From positions 186,001 through 250,000 of the forward strand of contig JAJLTO010000010.1 of the NCBI GenBank assembly GCA_030568195.1: DNA of 64,000 nt, read 5' to 3'. A program made the translations under genes and the position numbers. This DNA is from Dipodascopsis uninucleata var. uninucleata. Lineage: Eukaryota; Ascomycota; Lipomycetes; Lipomycetales; Lipomycetaceae. Under the pieces are notes generated by a model, which was given only the letters and a program-made list of their open reading frames with translations, ran no database searches and was not told where the DNA came from. Positions 43,397 to 56,183 of this stretch are shown one piece after another. Position 1 is the stretch's first letter. Each line of letters starts with the position of its first letter.

Positions 43397-45459
43397 TGAT
43401 TGGAGTTTTGTTTTCTCTATTTTATGTTTGGAATGTGAAGAGCACTCCCTCCTCTTATTGTGCCTTCAGCGATGGTGGCATTATTATATAACACAACGCA
43501 GCAAACGGAGGGTGAGCTGTTTGACTTCATACTTTTTGCGACATTCATTGATCTGAAAAGTAATTTTTGTTTCAGATATTAAATGAAATCCTGCGGTATA
43601 AGCGATTAATGAATGTATAATGAGGGAGACCAAGAAGAGATATACATATGTATATACTCGAGAAGCTTTTACTATTGCAGGTGTGCCTATGACATTGCCC
43701 TTCTATTAGCTCTTGTTTGCTGTGTCTCGGTTTGATCGCTCCAACTATTGATTCACTGCAGTGAGCCATGACAAATATAGTACATATCTTCCTCCTTTGT
43801 GGTTCTTCTGTATACTACTATTATATTTGGTTGAGATTGTTGTTTTTAACTTGGTGACTACTTCTTGCATATATTTCATAGTATTTTGTTGTTGCTGGTA
43901 TCTCTTTTTCACATCTCAAATACACTTTTTTCAAATAATGCGTCTTAACCGAGTCATGAGAGCGTGTCGGTCAACTAAACACAGTCCTGACAAAGGTGAG
44001 TGAGATTCGGAAGTGATATTCTTAACACTTACCCTCCTTGGTATAAGTCGGTGACGATGATATGTAACTCCGCATAACAACATTTACGCCATGGAAACTA
44101 CAAACTAGTGCCACAAATTCTCTGTAGCGGATTCATATAACTAGCCGTGCTGAAGGATCTTATCAAACTATAGAACGAGTTTCAAATGCTCTGTTAGCTG
44201 ATCGCTAGGGCTGTATTTTAAGGATACATATGGAAAATTCTAATTATATGACAGCGAATTCTTGATTGCGCTCGTCTTTTGTTTACAAATAAGCATGACA
44301 TGTCGTTCCAAAACCAACAGCGTGGATTGGTGTCCGTGGCTGGAAAGTGCATATTTGATAGCTTCGCGGTAACCTGCGTAAGTCACCGCAAATGTCAACG
44401 CCGAATATATGAAAGGGAAATAGTGTTACGTAGAAATATAGGATAAAGGACGAGACTGCTATTGCGGAAGGGACTCATCTCGCCTGCCTATTGTATTGAA
44501 TTCCAACTAGATTATTCTATTACGCAGTTGATTAGTGATCGGGTCGCTCTACCGATATCGTGGTTCTTCCGCCCAAAACAGTTTACGGACACTCCAGCTG
44601 CCGCAGATCGTCGACCCGCCACTACACAACCGCCTCAACATACCAACCAGTAGTTTATGCGTCTATCTGGCCTATTATCGAGACACTGATAGGGACAGGC
44701 CACTGCCGGAACGTAGCTACGAGCATGATGCATCTAGTATGGTAATAGAAAAGAATCGGAAGAAGTCAGAAAATATACTTTTTGAATTACAGAGTGCTGC
44801 ATACATATTAGCTGATGTAGTTAATCAAGAAAGGTGATATGTGTAATATATGCAAGCTATAGTTTTAATGGTGCTAGCGCTTCACAGTCTTACAGCACCA
44901 AAGTCAAAACCCGTATTCTCCATAATCCGCAGAAGCGATTACCATGACGTTTAGCAGCATCCGCTACGAATGGAAAAAAAAAATTTCTCGAGAAAAATCT
45001 AGTGGTAGGCACAATTTTCTCAGTCAGCCTTTTCGTCTTTAAACTACCTGCATCATGTCATGACTACTAGCGAGACTACGAGGTCTTGTTATTATAATCT
45101 GCGGATCTGGCGATCAGAAGACCGCCATGACGTAAATCGCAAGTAGGTATACTTAGAGTTTTGCGCTAATATCCTTCACTCTATGGCGTTCGTCCTTCAC
45201 TATTTTAGTGAGGATCAGAGGGCAAAAACCCTAGCCACATGACTAGCACCCAATTGCGGCGCCGAGAAAACCGATTCTGCCAGAAATAAATATAGTGAAC
45301 AATCTTCGTTCCACAAATTTCCTTCCTATCCATTAAAATCTTCATTCTTGAGTAAATATAAATACTATTATATTCTATACATTCATCTGTTATACTCCGG
45401 ATCATTCATAACTTGTTTTTGTTTAATTTTATATTTGAATTTACATTCTTACTGTCAAG
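43397..45459. other. SNF1 3' flank and NCE102 promoter (2 kb)
   Basis: Contains a hydrophobic T-rich frame (43761-44003, plus) and overlapping frames at 44462-44837, none with family character. The 250 bases before NCE102 are plausible promoter. An AAACCCTAG-type word is on the plus strand near 45227. Confidence 0.55.
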
Positions 45460-46049
45460 ATGAGCGCCTTATTTATTTCTAACATCACATTGAGATCTCT
45501 GATCTTTGTTTTCATGGTGATCTGTATGGGTCTCACTGGTTCTTTGATCAGTACCGCAAACACTGGAAACCCACAGGTTAACTTCTTAATGTTTGCCAGT
45601 GCATTTGGTCTTCTCTTTGGTGCTTTCTTTGGATTCGCTACTTCTTTCCTGTCTTTCCTCAACTTCCCTATGGTCAATGCCATACTCGATTTCATGAATG
45701 CTGTCTTCGCTTTTGCTGGAGCAACTGCTTTGGCAGTTAACTTGCGTGTTCATTCTTGCACCAACCAAGATTACATCAGGGCTAACTCCGTTTCTCAGGG
45801 CAGCACCGACCGATGCCGAAAGGCCCAAGTAAGTCATTGCCATTAGAAAGTTTATTGATCTATGAAATGAAACACCATACTAACAATATTTTTTAGGCTG
45901 ATACCGTTTTCATGTACTTCGGTTTTGTTGCCTTCTTGGTTTCTTTGGTTCTTTCAATTACAACTGGATTCAGAAACGGATGGGGAAACATGCCACGAAG
46001 AGCAGTTACTACTACATCTACTCGTCCATCCATGTCCCAAGTCGCTTAA
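45460..46049 (+). CDS. NCE102: Nce102-like MARVEL-type tetraspan membrane protein
   Basis: Eisosome-associated plasma-membrane protein that senses sphingolipid and helps organise the MCC domain. Two exons, 45460-45828 and 45897-46049, give 173 residues, the same as yeast Nce102. Four hydrophobic segments lie at about 12-32, 42-64, 72-92 and 126-148. The text MVNAILDFMNAVFAFAGATA followed by ALAVNLRVHSC matches the family, and SQGSTDRCRKAQADTVFMYF matches the loop before TM4. The tail is Thr/Arg/Ser-rich. The donor is GTAAGT and CATACTAACA gives a perfect branch site. The start is directly ahead of the conserved MSALF...N-type N-terminus. Confidence 0.95.
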
Positions 46050-46602
46050 GTGTCTGTTGGAACATTTTTGATGAAGAGTTATGATGAAAATATTTAGTTC
46101 TATTTCCTTTTTTTTTTTGATTTTGATGTAATGAATGATTATTAATTAATGATAATAGTATAATGTTTTAAACCAATTAGTGCATTTAAAGCTATTACAT
46201 AGTTTGATTAGATTAGATCTCGACCACCATGGCTGAATATTAGATTCGTTCCCACAAAACATCGTAGTTGTAGAATGGTAATTAAGAAATACAGTCTAAT
46301 GCATAAATTTCATATGCAGATGGCAGAACAGTAGGATTACATTTTTTTTATTTTTATTTTTCATTCTGTTAATTTAGTGTTGATCACTTTTACTTAGAAC
46401 AATGATGATGTACATTTCCGTTTGATCTAGAAATATCTGTAATTATGGCAGCGGCTGAATTTTCCTTTAGTAATGTACAGCTTAGAAATCAAAAAAGCAA
46501 ATAAAAAACAAAATGAATATGTCGATATAATATAATAGAAATACATGTGTTATACCTTCAAGTAAGAATGTTACATCTGGTCCACAAACGACCAGTTATC
46601 AT
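46050..46602. other. Convergent 3' stretch, NCE102 / coiled-coil gene
   Basis: About 550 AT-rich bases. Nothing recognisable. Confidence 0.65.
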
Positions 46603-48117
46603 TTAGTTAATAATTACATTCCCGTAATTCTCAACCATCCAGTTTTCCAAAGCAAACATGAGTTTCTCAACAAGTGGAAAATTGTGACCAACCCACCATG
46701 GAACCTGTGAGTTTGAATCGCAATGCTTGTAAATAAGCTGGTCGAGACCTAGCTGGTGTGAAGATGATGCATATGGGTAATAGGCAGAAGAAGTCGATCC
46801 AGAGGAGAATGACGTCGCAGATGGCTGGCATAGCAGGAGCGTTGCAAAATATCCTGAAGAGTATCCTATTAAAAAACTAAGAACGCCATAAAATAGAAGA
46901 ACAATGTTAATAGCGATAAAAACTTTGGGAGATTTGTTTTTGGCATCACCATACACGGCTTTGAATGTATGAAAGAGAAGTCCAATCAAAGGGCGTCGTA
47001 CTCGACCTGGTAAATTAGGTAGAATACTCTGAGATTGCTGGGCGAAACCTGAATATTCAGTTTCTTGTTGTTCCCTCTTCACTTCTTCAGTTTCTTTCAC
47101 GTTTTCTGTACTCTGTTTATTCGAATTATTATGTTCAGTAGTAGCATTCTTTGGAGTATTAAGAGGACCTTGCGAGAAGCCGTTCGCACTATTATCTATC
47201 AAAGATTCAATCATTATCTTCTGCTTTGCAAGTGCAACTATCAGAACTTCTAGAGAAGTCAAAGATCTAGAGATGTTATTGTCATTAGAATCATTACTGT
47301 TGCCATTAAGCTGTGTTATGTCGGAATTCGAAAGCACTTTGTAGGACAATTCCTTCAAACGTATGATATCGTCGGGTGCTAGCCATGTCAGGTTATCCCA
47401 GGAAATGCTGCTTCTTAATTTGTCAATCCTTGTCCTGATGTCAGCATGGCTGTTGGAGTCTAAAGAGGAAAGTGAGTCTTGATCCATATATTGAGTAGAT
47501 GAATCACTGGTAGAATGATCTGAATCAAACAGCTCTTCGGAGAGTACTTGTGAAGGGTGATCATCGCCATCTGATTCGTAGTTCCTACAACCTCGTCGAC
47601 GACTTTTCTCTCCATCCTGAGGACTTGTAGAATAGCTCTCAGCCAGTTGATGCTCCAAGGCATCCATGTCCTCAGTGAGTACAGCATTCTGTTCTTCTAA
47701 AGTCTTTATTTTTTCTTCCAAGCCTGCATTCTTTTGCGACATAGCAAGCAAATCGTCACTAAGCTCACGCAAGTGTCCATGGGCAAGCTCTAGCTCATTC
47801 ATTAGATTCATTTTTTGTTTCGCGAGTTCTCTATTACTAGAGTCTCTGGAAGTCAGTGCATTTTTCAGTTCTGTAATCTCCTGGCTCTGCTTCTCTGTTG
47901 TTGATTTTTCTGATAGTGTATATCGTCGCCATACTTCCGCACTGTTGCTTCGCTGCTCTACTTCTTTCTCTAGGTCCTCTATTTGCTGATATAGCTCAAA
48001 ATTTCTTTGGTTTAGGCGGTCATTCTCTCTACGCACTCCTAATAACTCGTTTGTAACCTTAGCATTCTCAAGCTCGAGTCTCGAGATCGTGTCTTCTTTG
48101 GGATCCACCAGAGCCAT
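46603..48117 (-). CDS. Coiled-coil protein with one C-terminal membrane segment (unknown family)
   Basis: Single exon, 504 residues. Residues about 8-165 are strongly heptad-patterned coiled coil, beginning SRLELENAKVTNELLGVRRE and running through LEEKIKTLEEQNAVLTEDM. An acidic Ser/Asp-rich linker (about 165-220) follows. A conserved-looking short block DNLTWLAPDDIIRLKELSYK lies near 240-260. One membrane segment is near 400-430 (VFIAINIVLLFYGVLSFLIG). An approximately 75-residue tail ends PWWVGHNFPLVEKLMFAL and so on. The layout resembles coiled-coil tethers anchored in nuclear-envelope, spindle-pole or Golgi membranes; it does not end in the KASH PPPX signature. I do not recognise a named family. 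Confidence 0.85.
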   Translation of the reverse strand: MALVDPKEDTISRLELENAKVTNELLGVRRENDRLNQRNFELYQQIEDLEKEVEQRSNSAEVWRRYTLSEKSTTEKQSQEITELKNALTSRDSSNRELAKQKMNLMNELELAHGHLRELSDDLLAMSQKNAGLEEKIKTLEEQNAVLTEDMDALEHQLAESYSTSPQDGEKSRRRGCRNYESDGDDHPSQVLSEELFDSDHSTSDSSTQYMDQDSLSSLDSNSHADIRTRIDKLRSSISWDNLTWLAPDDIIRLKELSYKVLSNSDITQLNGNSNDSNDNNISRSLTSLEVLIVALAKQKIMIESLIDNSANGFSQGPLNTPKNATTEHNNSNKQSTENVKETEEVKREQQETEYSGFAQQSQSILPNLPGRVRRPLIGLLFHTFKAVYGDAKNKSPKVFIAINIVLLFYGVLSFLIGYSSGYFATLLLCQPSATSFSSGSTSSAYYPYASSSHQLGLDQLIYKHCDSNSQVPWWVGHNFPLVEKLMFALENWMVENYGNVIIN

Positions 48118-48439
48118 AATTCTCCTTAGAACTCTTTACTTAAGCATTTACTGCGACTGACATCAGTCCCTAAAATTGCTTGCAAGACTGCTATTGAACG
48201 AAATTTAGAAATTTATATATAATAGCACGCGTATCTGCTTCCATATGACTTCTTCCCGGACTCTTATAAGAATGCCTCTCTTTGTCTTTTCTGTTGTTCT
48301 TCTTACGCGTAGTAACATCTCATAGATCATACATCAGGTCCGGGTAATGTAACATAATGTTTTTTATTAATGTTTTAGGTTACACTTGTTAAAAATCGCC
48401 AAATACACCACCTACTGGTAAAGAAATTTTAATCTTCTT
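48118..48439. other. Intergenic, coiled-coil gene promoter
   Basis: About 320 AT-rich bases upstream of the coiled-coil gene. No motif named. Confidence 0.6.
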
Positions 48440-48841
48440 TTACCGGTAAATTTTTGATTGTACGATAGATTTTCGATATGGATCGGGTTTACTGGCGTAA
48501 TACTTAGAGACCTGAGAGAGAGCTGTAGTTTGTGTCTTACTGATGTTGCACTTGTTAGACAGATTGGGGAAGTTTGTTGTGCTGTTAGCTAGTTGAGTAG
48601 CCCAGGCTTCTATAGACATGATAATTACTGCAGTATTAATTGGGGCTGCATCGTAATATTTTCGCTTAGAATACACAAAAGGATGCGAGGCACACTGAAA
48701 ATTCGAATGATATTTTGACAATAGAGGAGGAACCTGTGAATAGATAAAGTATCGCTGTTGAAACCGAACTTATGCTTAATCTCCAGACTCAGACACCAGC
48801 GAGTGCCGAGTGCAATGCTTATAGAAACGCGCTGATTGCAT
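48440..48841 (-). CDS. Candidate small two-exon gene, mitochondrial-like N-terminus
   Basis: The ATG at 48841 opens MQSARFYKHCTRHSL, with a donor CTG|GTGTCT at 48796. The acceptor TATTCACAG (ends 48734) continues as VPPLLSKYHSNFQCASHPFV and, later, YDAAPINTAVIIMSIEAWAT, stopping at 48440; 112 residues in phase. The N-terminus is basic, lacks acidic residues and could be a mitochondrial presequence. The donor is weak and I do not recognise the protein. A plus-strand frame at 48772-48966 overlaps in antisense and contains a CX9C spacing (ECNAYRNALIACNGE), which is a competing reading. Either may be chance. Confidence 0.28.
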
Positions 48842-49498
48842 GTAACGGGGAGCCAATGAAATGCATTATAACAGAAATTCCACTGGTATTTCTAATATTG
48901 CCTGAATCACTGGTACTTTTTGGGTTTATCGAGGAATGTAAAAATGTAAAAGCCCTGATTTTCTAGCTCTGTCAAAGAGTGACCCTGAATCAAAAATTCA
49001 TCAATGAAAACATTTGTTTATGGTGCTCTGGTTTCCGGGGCAACATATATCATGTGACCTTATGTGTTAGTAAGCGATATGCTTGCCTACTGTGGGATAC
49101 GGAGAATGGACTTCCTAGGGCTCTCTAGATATTAGTTGACAATATTGACCCAAAATATATCGTAACAAGAAGGCGAATTAAAAAATGTAGACGATAATTA
49201 TGGGACAACAGGGAATTGGTATTGCGTAGAGTAGTCACTTAGCATTAACTGGACTATATTTAGCTGGCAAAGACAGACCGCAATCAGCACTTCAGAAGCA
49301 ATTCTATGCTTAGGGCGTCAAAGTTAAAAAAAGAACAAAGTGATTCAGCATTACCTCTTTAGAATAGTAAAGCTAAACATATTACTTTATACTATCAATC
49401 TCCTACATCATTCTTATGGTGAGCTAGATTCATAATAGACTATTCTCGAGAAATAGTTGGTCGTCGACTGATTGCTTGGTGCTTGATTCCAGGAAATC
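48842..49498. other. Intergenic before the AMD1 3' end
   Basis: About 650 AT-rich bases. No frame or RNA gene that I can support, apart from the weak plus-strand frame noted at 48772-48966. Confidence 0.5.
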
Positions 49499-52228
49499 CT
49501 ACAGGAATATGTCTAAAAATAAATTATTAGGCAAACAGAAACGCATTTTAAAAAAGACTTTAAGAGTAGCATACGATGAGAGTGAAGACTTCTTGTCGTC
49601 ATCCGTCATAACACTACTGCTGGAGTCTACAACAGCAGAGCCGGGAACCGAATTCTTCCGCTGGTGTGAATGACCATATCGCTGGACTCTGGATAGAGAA
49701 ATACCATTAGCAAACATTAAGTTGATAATAGAGATAGAAATAGGAAAATAAACTTACAGTAGTTTCTCTTGGAGTAGCGTGCGTAATCTATAATCTACTC
49801 TAACATCTGGAACGTTAGATTTCACGATATCGTTACCTTCTATACCAGGTTTCAGGTAGCTCCTTCCTAACCAGTGTTCCTTTATCTTCGACTCGAATCC
49901 AGACTGCAGGACTGAATTGCGAGCTAATTCACACATGTCAACTGAAGAAAGCCTATATATCTGTGCGGCCACCGAGTATTCTTCAATTAATGCCTCTTTC
50001 GTGTATGCAAATTGTAGTGGATCATCACTAGAGAGAGAAACGTTTAGACCACGTTTAAAATAACTGTAGAAAGGATTCTTGTCATATGCCAAAAACAATG
50101 CATTGTTACTCAAAGGCGACATCGCAATTCCAATTTGATCTAGGTAGAATAGATACTGAAGGAAAGGAATCTTTCTAAGTAGAATGCCATGCGAGATCGA
50201 ATGCGACAGGAGGAAAGCTGATATTAAATGTTCAATATCTCCTGCCTCACCGGAATGGGGACGCAAAACAAATGTGTTGAATCCGTGACTCTTTCGCAAA
50301 TGATTTAGAGACATCATATTTGCAAATAGGTAGTATAGCCAGTAAGAATAAGGTGGATTTTGCAATGTAGTCCACTCTTTTGGTTCTGGATACTTTCGGT
50401 ATAGACGACGTTCATTCTTCGATTCATCGTCAACGCTATCAAAGCCTATGACTCTCTGCAAAAATATATACAATTTAGGATGAAGTTTCGGATTAATAGA
50501 AACCTCAAATAGCGGCTCGAAAATATTCTGGATAATTTCTTCGAAGTTGTTGACAATTCCGCTACTCTTGTAGACATCGTATAGTCTGGGAATTTGAATA
50601 AGCCATCGTACATTAGACGAAAAAAGCTTGTTATCAACGACCCAGGCCGCAAGTTTATCCCACTCGTCCTTACTCTTACCGTAGATTGAGATCCTATATT
50701 CGGCCATCTGATACTTACTCTGCTCTAAGTCATAAATCACTTCTCTAGTAAGCTCTGCCAAATATCTTCCTTCAATATAGTTATCAGTCTTTAGGAAAAT
50801 TTCCCTTAAACGAGATTCACCTATTGGATTGTACTTCAAGTTGAATTTATCGAAACGATGGAACGTATCTCTATGAGCATGCATATCTAAAGTATCGATA
50901 CTAAGATCATAGGCAGTCAATTTAAGCGATTCGAAGACCTGCTGAAGTGTGAGTAGATGTCCATCTCGGAAAATAACTACTTCGTCTGGATGCTTTTTGA
51001 TTTTTGATTTGATGAAACGCAGAAGATGTTTTTGATTCATACAAGCAGAATGGTGTACGTGAGTATCAACTTTTCTTACGTTATAGAAATCACGATGTGG
51101 ATTGCGCTTTGTATCTGCGAGTTCTTGATATTCATTGGTCAGCACGTAAAGATTCCAGCTGCCTTCTAGAAATTGGAGACGTCTGAAGGCAAAACTCTTT
51201 GCAGGTCCATCTGAGCAAATAGTGCCGACTTCTTCAAGATCCATATAATATTCCCTAATAGTCGGTATATCGCACAGTTTATGTACAGAACCGTCAGCTG
51301 CATTATATATTACTTCGTATATACCCGCTTCATCGAGATAAAATTTGTAAGGTGCACTAGATAGATCAGGAATTTCGCACTCGTCGAAGTGGAAGTCCCA
51401 TCCGACACCATCAGCTCCTTGAGGACGATTTGATATGCCTTCATTTTCTGCTCCATCAATATCATCCTTTGGTACTCGAAGTTCTTTATCGTCTGTCCAA
51501 GAGGGTTCTGGCGGCTTTGGATAGATTTTCCACGAAGGTTGGTCTCGAGGGTTATCGTAAGGTCCCTGAAGTGATTTATTGATATATTTGTGTCGAAGCT
51601 CCAGACATTTTTCTACATTTAGACACATTTTTTCTAATTCACGATCAATTTCTTCATTGATAATCTCCGTCAAATAAGAAGCACTCTTCTGTTGGTTCTG
51701 ATTCTCATTGTTTGTATAAGCGTCTCGACGAGCGATATAGTCGTCTAGCTCGTCATGCGCGTTAGTGTCATTCAGTCCAGCACTACTATTATGCGAGTGT
51801 CCAGCGAGTCCAGCACCCTGGGCCAAATCAGTACCATTGTTGAGGTTAAGCGATTTGAATGATTCAGCAAGTTTCTGCTGTTGCATCTGAGATTCTGCGT
51901 TGTGTTGACTATTTCCATCTGCAGCAGGGATAACCATTGATGTCATTGGTGACATTGGTACGAAATTGCCTATTGATTCACTATTGCCCGTGTAGTCAAC
52001 AGCGTTTTTTGATAGAACAGAGGAAGTGGGGCTACCTTGATGAGCCCAATGTTTTCCATCGAGATTTTGAAAGGTTCGGTCCTCTGCATACGTGAAGAAT
52101 GGTGTGGGCTTGGAATCTGAGAGCATCTCCTGTTCATCTTTAAGGTCTGATTCAGCCAGGTCATCATTAATCCCCATAACAGGTGACTGCACAGCAGTCG
52201 AGAAGTCTTCAGCAAAGCTGTCACCCAT
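49499..52228 (-). CDS. AMD1: AMP deaminase
   Basis: Converts AMP to IMP and ammonia; controls adenylate pools. Exon 1 49758-52228 and exon 2 49499-49688 give 886 residues (yeast Amd1 is 810). An unstructured N-terminal part (about 1-180) precedes [20 protein letters not shown]-type text and the catalytic barrel: [20 protein letters not shown] holds the first metal histidines, [15 protein letters not shown] the general-acid region, and [15 protein letters not shown] the SLSTDDP signature. The final intron (49689-49757) has donor CT|GTAAGT overlapping an in-frame TAA at 49756-49754. With splicing, a 62-residue Ser-rich tail ([20 protein letters not shown] and so on) is added in exact phase, with a GCTAAT branch site; without splicing the protein stops at 824. 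Both forms may exist. Confidence 0.95.
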
Positions 52229-52666
52229 CTCAAATAGTATTTATTCAGTTGTATGTAGGCATATGTAGATCGAAACCTAACGGGTTGTCGGGTTCTAATA
52301 CACCAGATAAAAATTTTCAGTATCAAGAGAACCTTTGGACGTCATTTTTAACTTTGAAATAATCATTGATGCGGCTTTAACATGTTATACTTAACCCAAA
52401 TTATTATTAAGATCTGTTTAGGTGATATGCCTGATGAATGTAAAAAATAGCAAACAGCGTGCAAGTGAAAACAGTACACCAGCTTGCTTACTCCTATTAG
52501 GCTTAATAGACCTTAGTTGGCAATGATATAATTCTGTTGATAGTTCTTGCCGGAGTGATAGATCTGGGATTCTAGAATCTGTGCGACTATCAGACCTTGT
52601 ACCTTTAAGAATTGTATTAAGCATCAAAGTATCTTATATAACCTCTAGAATTTCAAACATTTCACT
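52229..52666. promoter_or_regulatory. Divergent promoter, AMD1 / XPF
   Basis: About 440 AT-rich bases between divergent starts. No motif named. Confidence 0.55.
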
Positions 52667-55600
52667 ATGGACACAGAACAATCTTCTTTGCCAAAAAATG
52701 AAGAAAACAGTGGTATGCTCGAGCTATCTTTAGCTCTGCGATACCAGCAGCACATACTCGATGAACTACTGAACGAAGATGAGCTGGTTATTATGGGACG
52801 GGGCCTTGGCCTACATCGAATTGTGACAAATATGCTATACACGTACGGATCTGTGAGACAGAGCTTGGTAGTACTCATAGGAGCAGATGATCGAGAAATC
52901 GAATGGATCGGAGAGGGTATGTGTAAACGAAAGCGGAAGATGTCTATCAAGGCACTAACGTAGGCTGAAAATCATGTAGGTCTAGCAGAACTTAGTATGC
53001 TTAACAGATCAAGGAGCCGATCTGTGGGACTTACAGTTGTCAACACAGAATCTCTCAATATTGAAAAGAGGTATAGTGACTTATACGTCTCATTGTCGCT
53101 AGATATACTGATTCAAGGATTAGGGAGTTAGCTTATAATTCCGGTGGTGTCTTTTATGTCACGTCTCGCATTCTCGTAGTAGACATGCTTAGTGGTTAGT
53201 TTGAAATCTTTATGATCGTCGGAAGATCTTTCATGCTGACTTTTTAAAGGAATTATACCGGTGGAGAAGGTAACGGGTGTCGCTGTTCTACATGCAGAAA
53301 AGTGAGTAGTTCTATGAAGTTTCGTGCGTAGGTTTTGCATGCTGATTTAATTTTGGTTATAGAGTATCTGCTACATCAACAGAAGCATTTATACTAAGAC
53401 TATTTCGAGAGAAAAACAAGAATGGATTCATAAAAGCTTTCTCTGATAGTCCGGAATCTTTTGCCGGCGGGGGTTTCTCACCTTTGACAACTTCTCTCAA
53501 AAATCTGTTTTTGACCAAGCCTTCGCTATGGCCAAGATTTCAGGTCGAGGTTGCAGAATCCTTATCAAGCAAAAATTCGAAGAGACGAAAGGACATTGTT
53601 GAAATCGATGTTGCGATGACGCAATATATGAAAGAGATACAGACGGCAACCCTAGAATGCATAGAAACCAGCATGAGAGAACTCAGGAAGTCCACCTCGG
53701 CTGTTCTGGATTTTGAAGACGAGGACTGGGTAGTTGAGACTGCTCTTCAGAATAATTTTGATGTTAGAATAAGACGACAACTGGATCCCGTATGGCATAG
53801 ATTGAGTCAGAAATCCAGACAACTTGTCTTTGATTTATCGACTCTGCGGCAAATACTAAACTACTTATTCGAATATGATTGTGTTTCGTTTCTTCAGGCA
53901 CTCGATGTAATTGTCGCTGCCAATTCCTCTAATTCTGGAACAACAAAACAGAACATATCACCTTGGCTTCTCATGGATGCAGCCAATGTTATCTTCCTTT
54001 CCGCTCAACAAAGGGTTTTTGCATCGTCAGAGTCGCCTGATGAATCACGGAAACATCTTGATGAAGATCCAAAATGGGAGCAGCTCGCAGAGATTCTGGA
54101 CGAAGTTACCGAAGATATGCTATCTCGTCCACGATCCGACTCAGTTGATTGGAATGGCTCATCTGTCCTTATTATGTGTGGAAGTGAGCGAACATGCCAA
54201 CAGCTAAAAGACTACTTGTCTTTATATCAATCCCAAGCCATAGATGATGATCTAATCACGCCGGGAAACATCTTATTACGACGAAAACTTAGAGAATATA
54301 ATGCATGGAAGAAAGACTTTGCTTCTTTAAAAAATCAACTTTTTACTGACAGTAATAACAAGGTTTCAAATCAAGGTGCGTGATTGCTAAATATTGAACA
54401 TCAAATAGTTACAAGCTAACGGGAATCAAGGTTCTAACGTCTCCGCTGAAAATAAACTAAGAACAAGACAGCATCCTCCGAACAAACGTCGTCGTATCCG
54501 AGGCGGATCCCAAGCTGCATCTTCTAGTAATGTATTGGGACCGCATAGAGTAGAAGACAGATCGGAGTCATCAAGTATGTTTAGCGATGGGGACAATAGT
54601 TTAAGTGACCAGCAGAATGAGGCTTTTGACATAATATCAAGTGAGATGTGCTTTGAAGTATGTAATATGTCTGATGTAATATCAATAATACCTTACGATG
54701 GCGATATGGATGATTTCGTTCTGGAGGAACAAATGCCTAGATATATAATCATGTATGAACCAGATCCAGCTTTCGCCCGGCGAATCGAAGTATATAGATC
54801 TACAAATCCTGATAGAGAGCTCAAAGTGTATTTCATGTATTATGGAGGCTCAATTGAAGAACAACGTTATTTGAGTGCAGTGAGACGAGAGAAAGATGCT
54901 TTTTCTAAGCTGATTCGCGAGAGAGGCACCATGTCGATGGTTCTTACGGCTGAAAATGAGCAGCTAGTGACACCAGAAGATGCCTTCCTGAGAAAAGTGA
55001 ACACAAGGATTGCTGGCGGAGGTAGATTCGAATTAACAGTAGCACCACCAAGGGTGGTGGTGGATCTAAGAGAATTTAGGTCTTCGTTGCCATCGTTATT
55101 GCATGGCCGCCAGATGCTTATTGCGCCCTCCATGTTAGTGGTTGGAGATTATATTTTATCTCCAGATATTTGTGTCGAAAGGAAGAGTGTCGTAGACTTG
55201 ATTAGCAGTTTTCGTGATGGTCGTTTGTACCAACAGTGTGAAGTTATGACTCGACATTACAAAATAGTTGTTCTTCTCATCGAGTTTGACCACAATAAGT
55301 CGTTTTCTCTAGAGCCTTTCTCGGAAGTTTCGTCTACTTTAGCAGCGACTACGAGTTCGGTCTCACAAGATCTACAGTCAAAAATTGTGCTATTGACAAT
55401 TGCATTTCCTGATCTTCGCATTATATGGTCTTCGAGTCCATATCAGACAGCAGACATATTTCTGGAACTCAAACGCAATCAATTAGAGCCTGATCCAGAA
55501 CATGCAGCAGCGGTAGGCTTAGAAGAAGATGGCGACCATTCTTCAAGCCTGACAAATCAAACAGCTATAGCCATGCTTAAAGCTATGCCTGGAATCACAG

Positions 55601-55761
55601 AAGTGAACTACAGAAATATTGTTTATGATGTTGATGATTTTAAACAGCTATGTGTGATGTCTGAAGATGAAATTGCGAGGAGTATAGGTCCAGAGGCAGC
55701 CAAAAAAGTGTGGAGATTTATCAATCGCGATCTAAAAGCCGAAGCGGTCGCTATTGAATGA
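52667..55761 (+). CDS. RAD1: XPF/Rad1/Rad16 structure-specific endonuclease
   Basis: Catalytic half of the XPF-ERCC1 nuclease that incises 5' to lesions in nucleotide excision repair and acts in recombination. Six exons: 52667-52916, 52980-53070, 53118-53194, 53250-53301, 53363-54375 and 54431-55761; phases close to 937 residues. The helicase-like part has GGVFYVTSRILVVDML, TEAFILRLFREKNKNGFIKA, LWPRFQVEV and LLMDAANVIFLSAQQRVF. The nuclease motif is GDYILSPDICVERKSVVDLI (ERK near residue 744). A tandem HhH domain ends the protein, MLKAMPGITEVNYRNIV. Four short exons crowd the 5' end with introns of 47-69 nt. The ATG at 54535 lies within exon 6 and is not a start. Confidence 0.96.
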
Positions 55762-56183
55762 GTGGCTATGTATCTATATTTTAGAGTAGATATTCTTTGC
55801 TACTTGTGTGTGGAGTTTGTAGAGTTCGTAGTGTATTTACAGCTGAATTGACCCGTACTTAATATAACGGCTTGAAGTGCAGTAATATATTACATAATAT
55901 TATACAATTTATTACCAAATATGCTTATGTTACCCTGTGATAATTTGGGGTGACGTTATTTGGATATCAAGCCAGCACGGGATTGGACAATTGAGATTAT
56001 GCCGAGATATACTACACTAAAGCGTTGCTCTCGTAATGCCTCCAATAACGCTACAGCGTGGAACTTCGGAACAAAAATTTGTGCTTAGTTTTTCTTTTCA
56101 CTTTGTACTCTACATCTTTGGACACGTTTGTCTACTAATTTCGCAGTGCAAGAGTCCAACCAGATAGATTAAACGAATTAAAT
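55762..56183. other. Intergenic, XPF 3' flank and ATP7 promoter
   Basis: About 420 bases with no motif I can name. Confidence 0.6.

Noticed and set aside
43761-44003. 80-codon hydrophobic frame downstream of SNF1
   Set aside because: Hydrophobicity follows from T-rich sequence; no conserved spacing and no start context of note.
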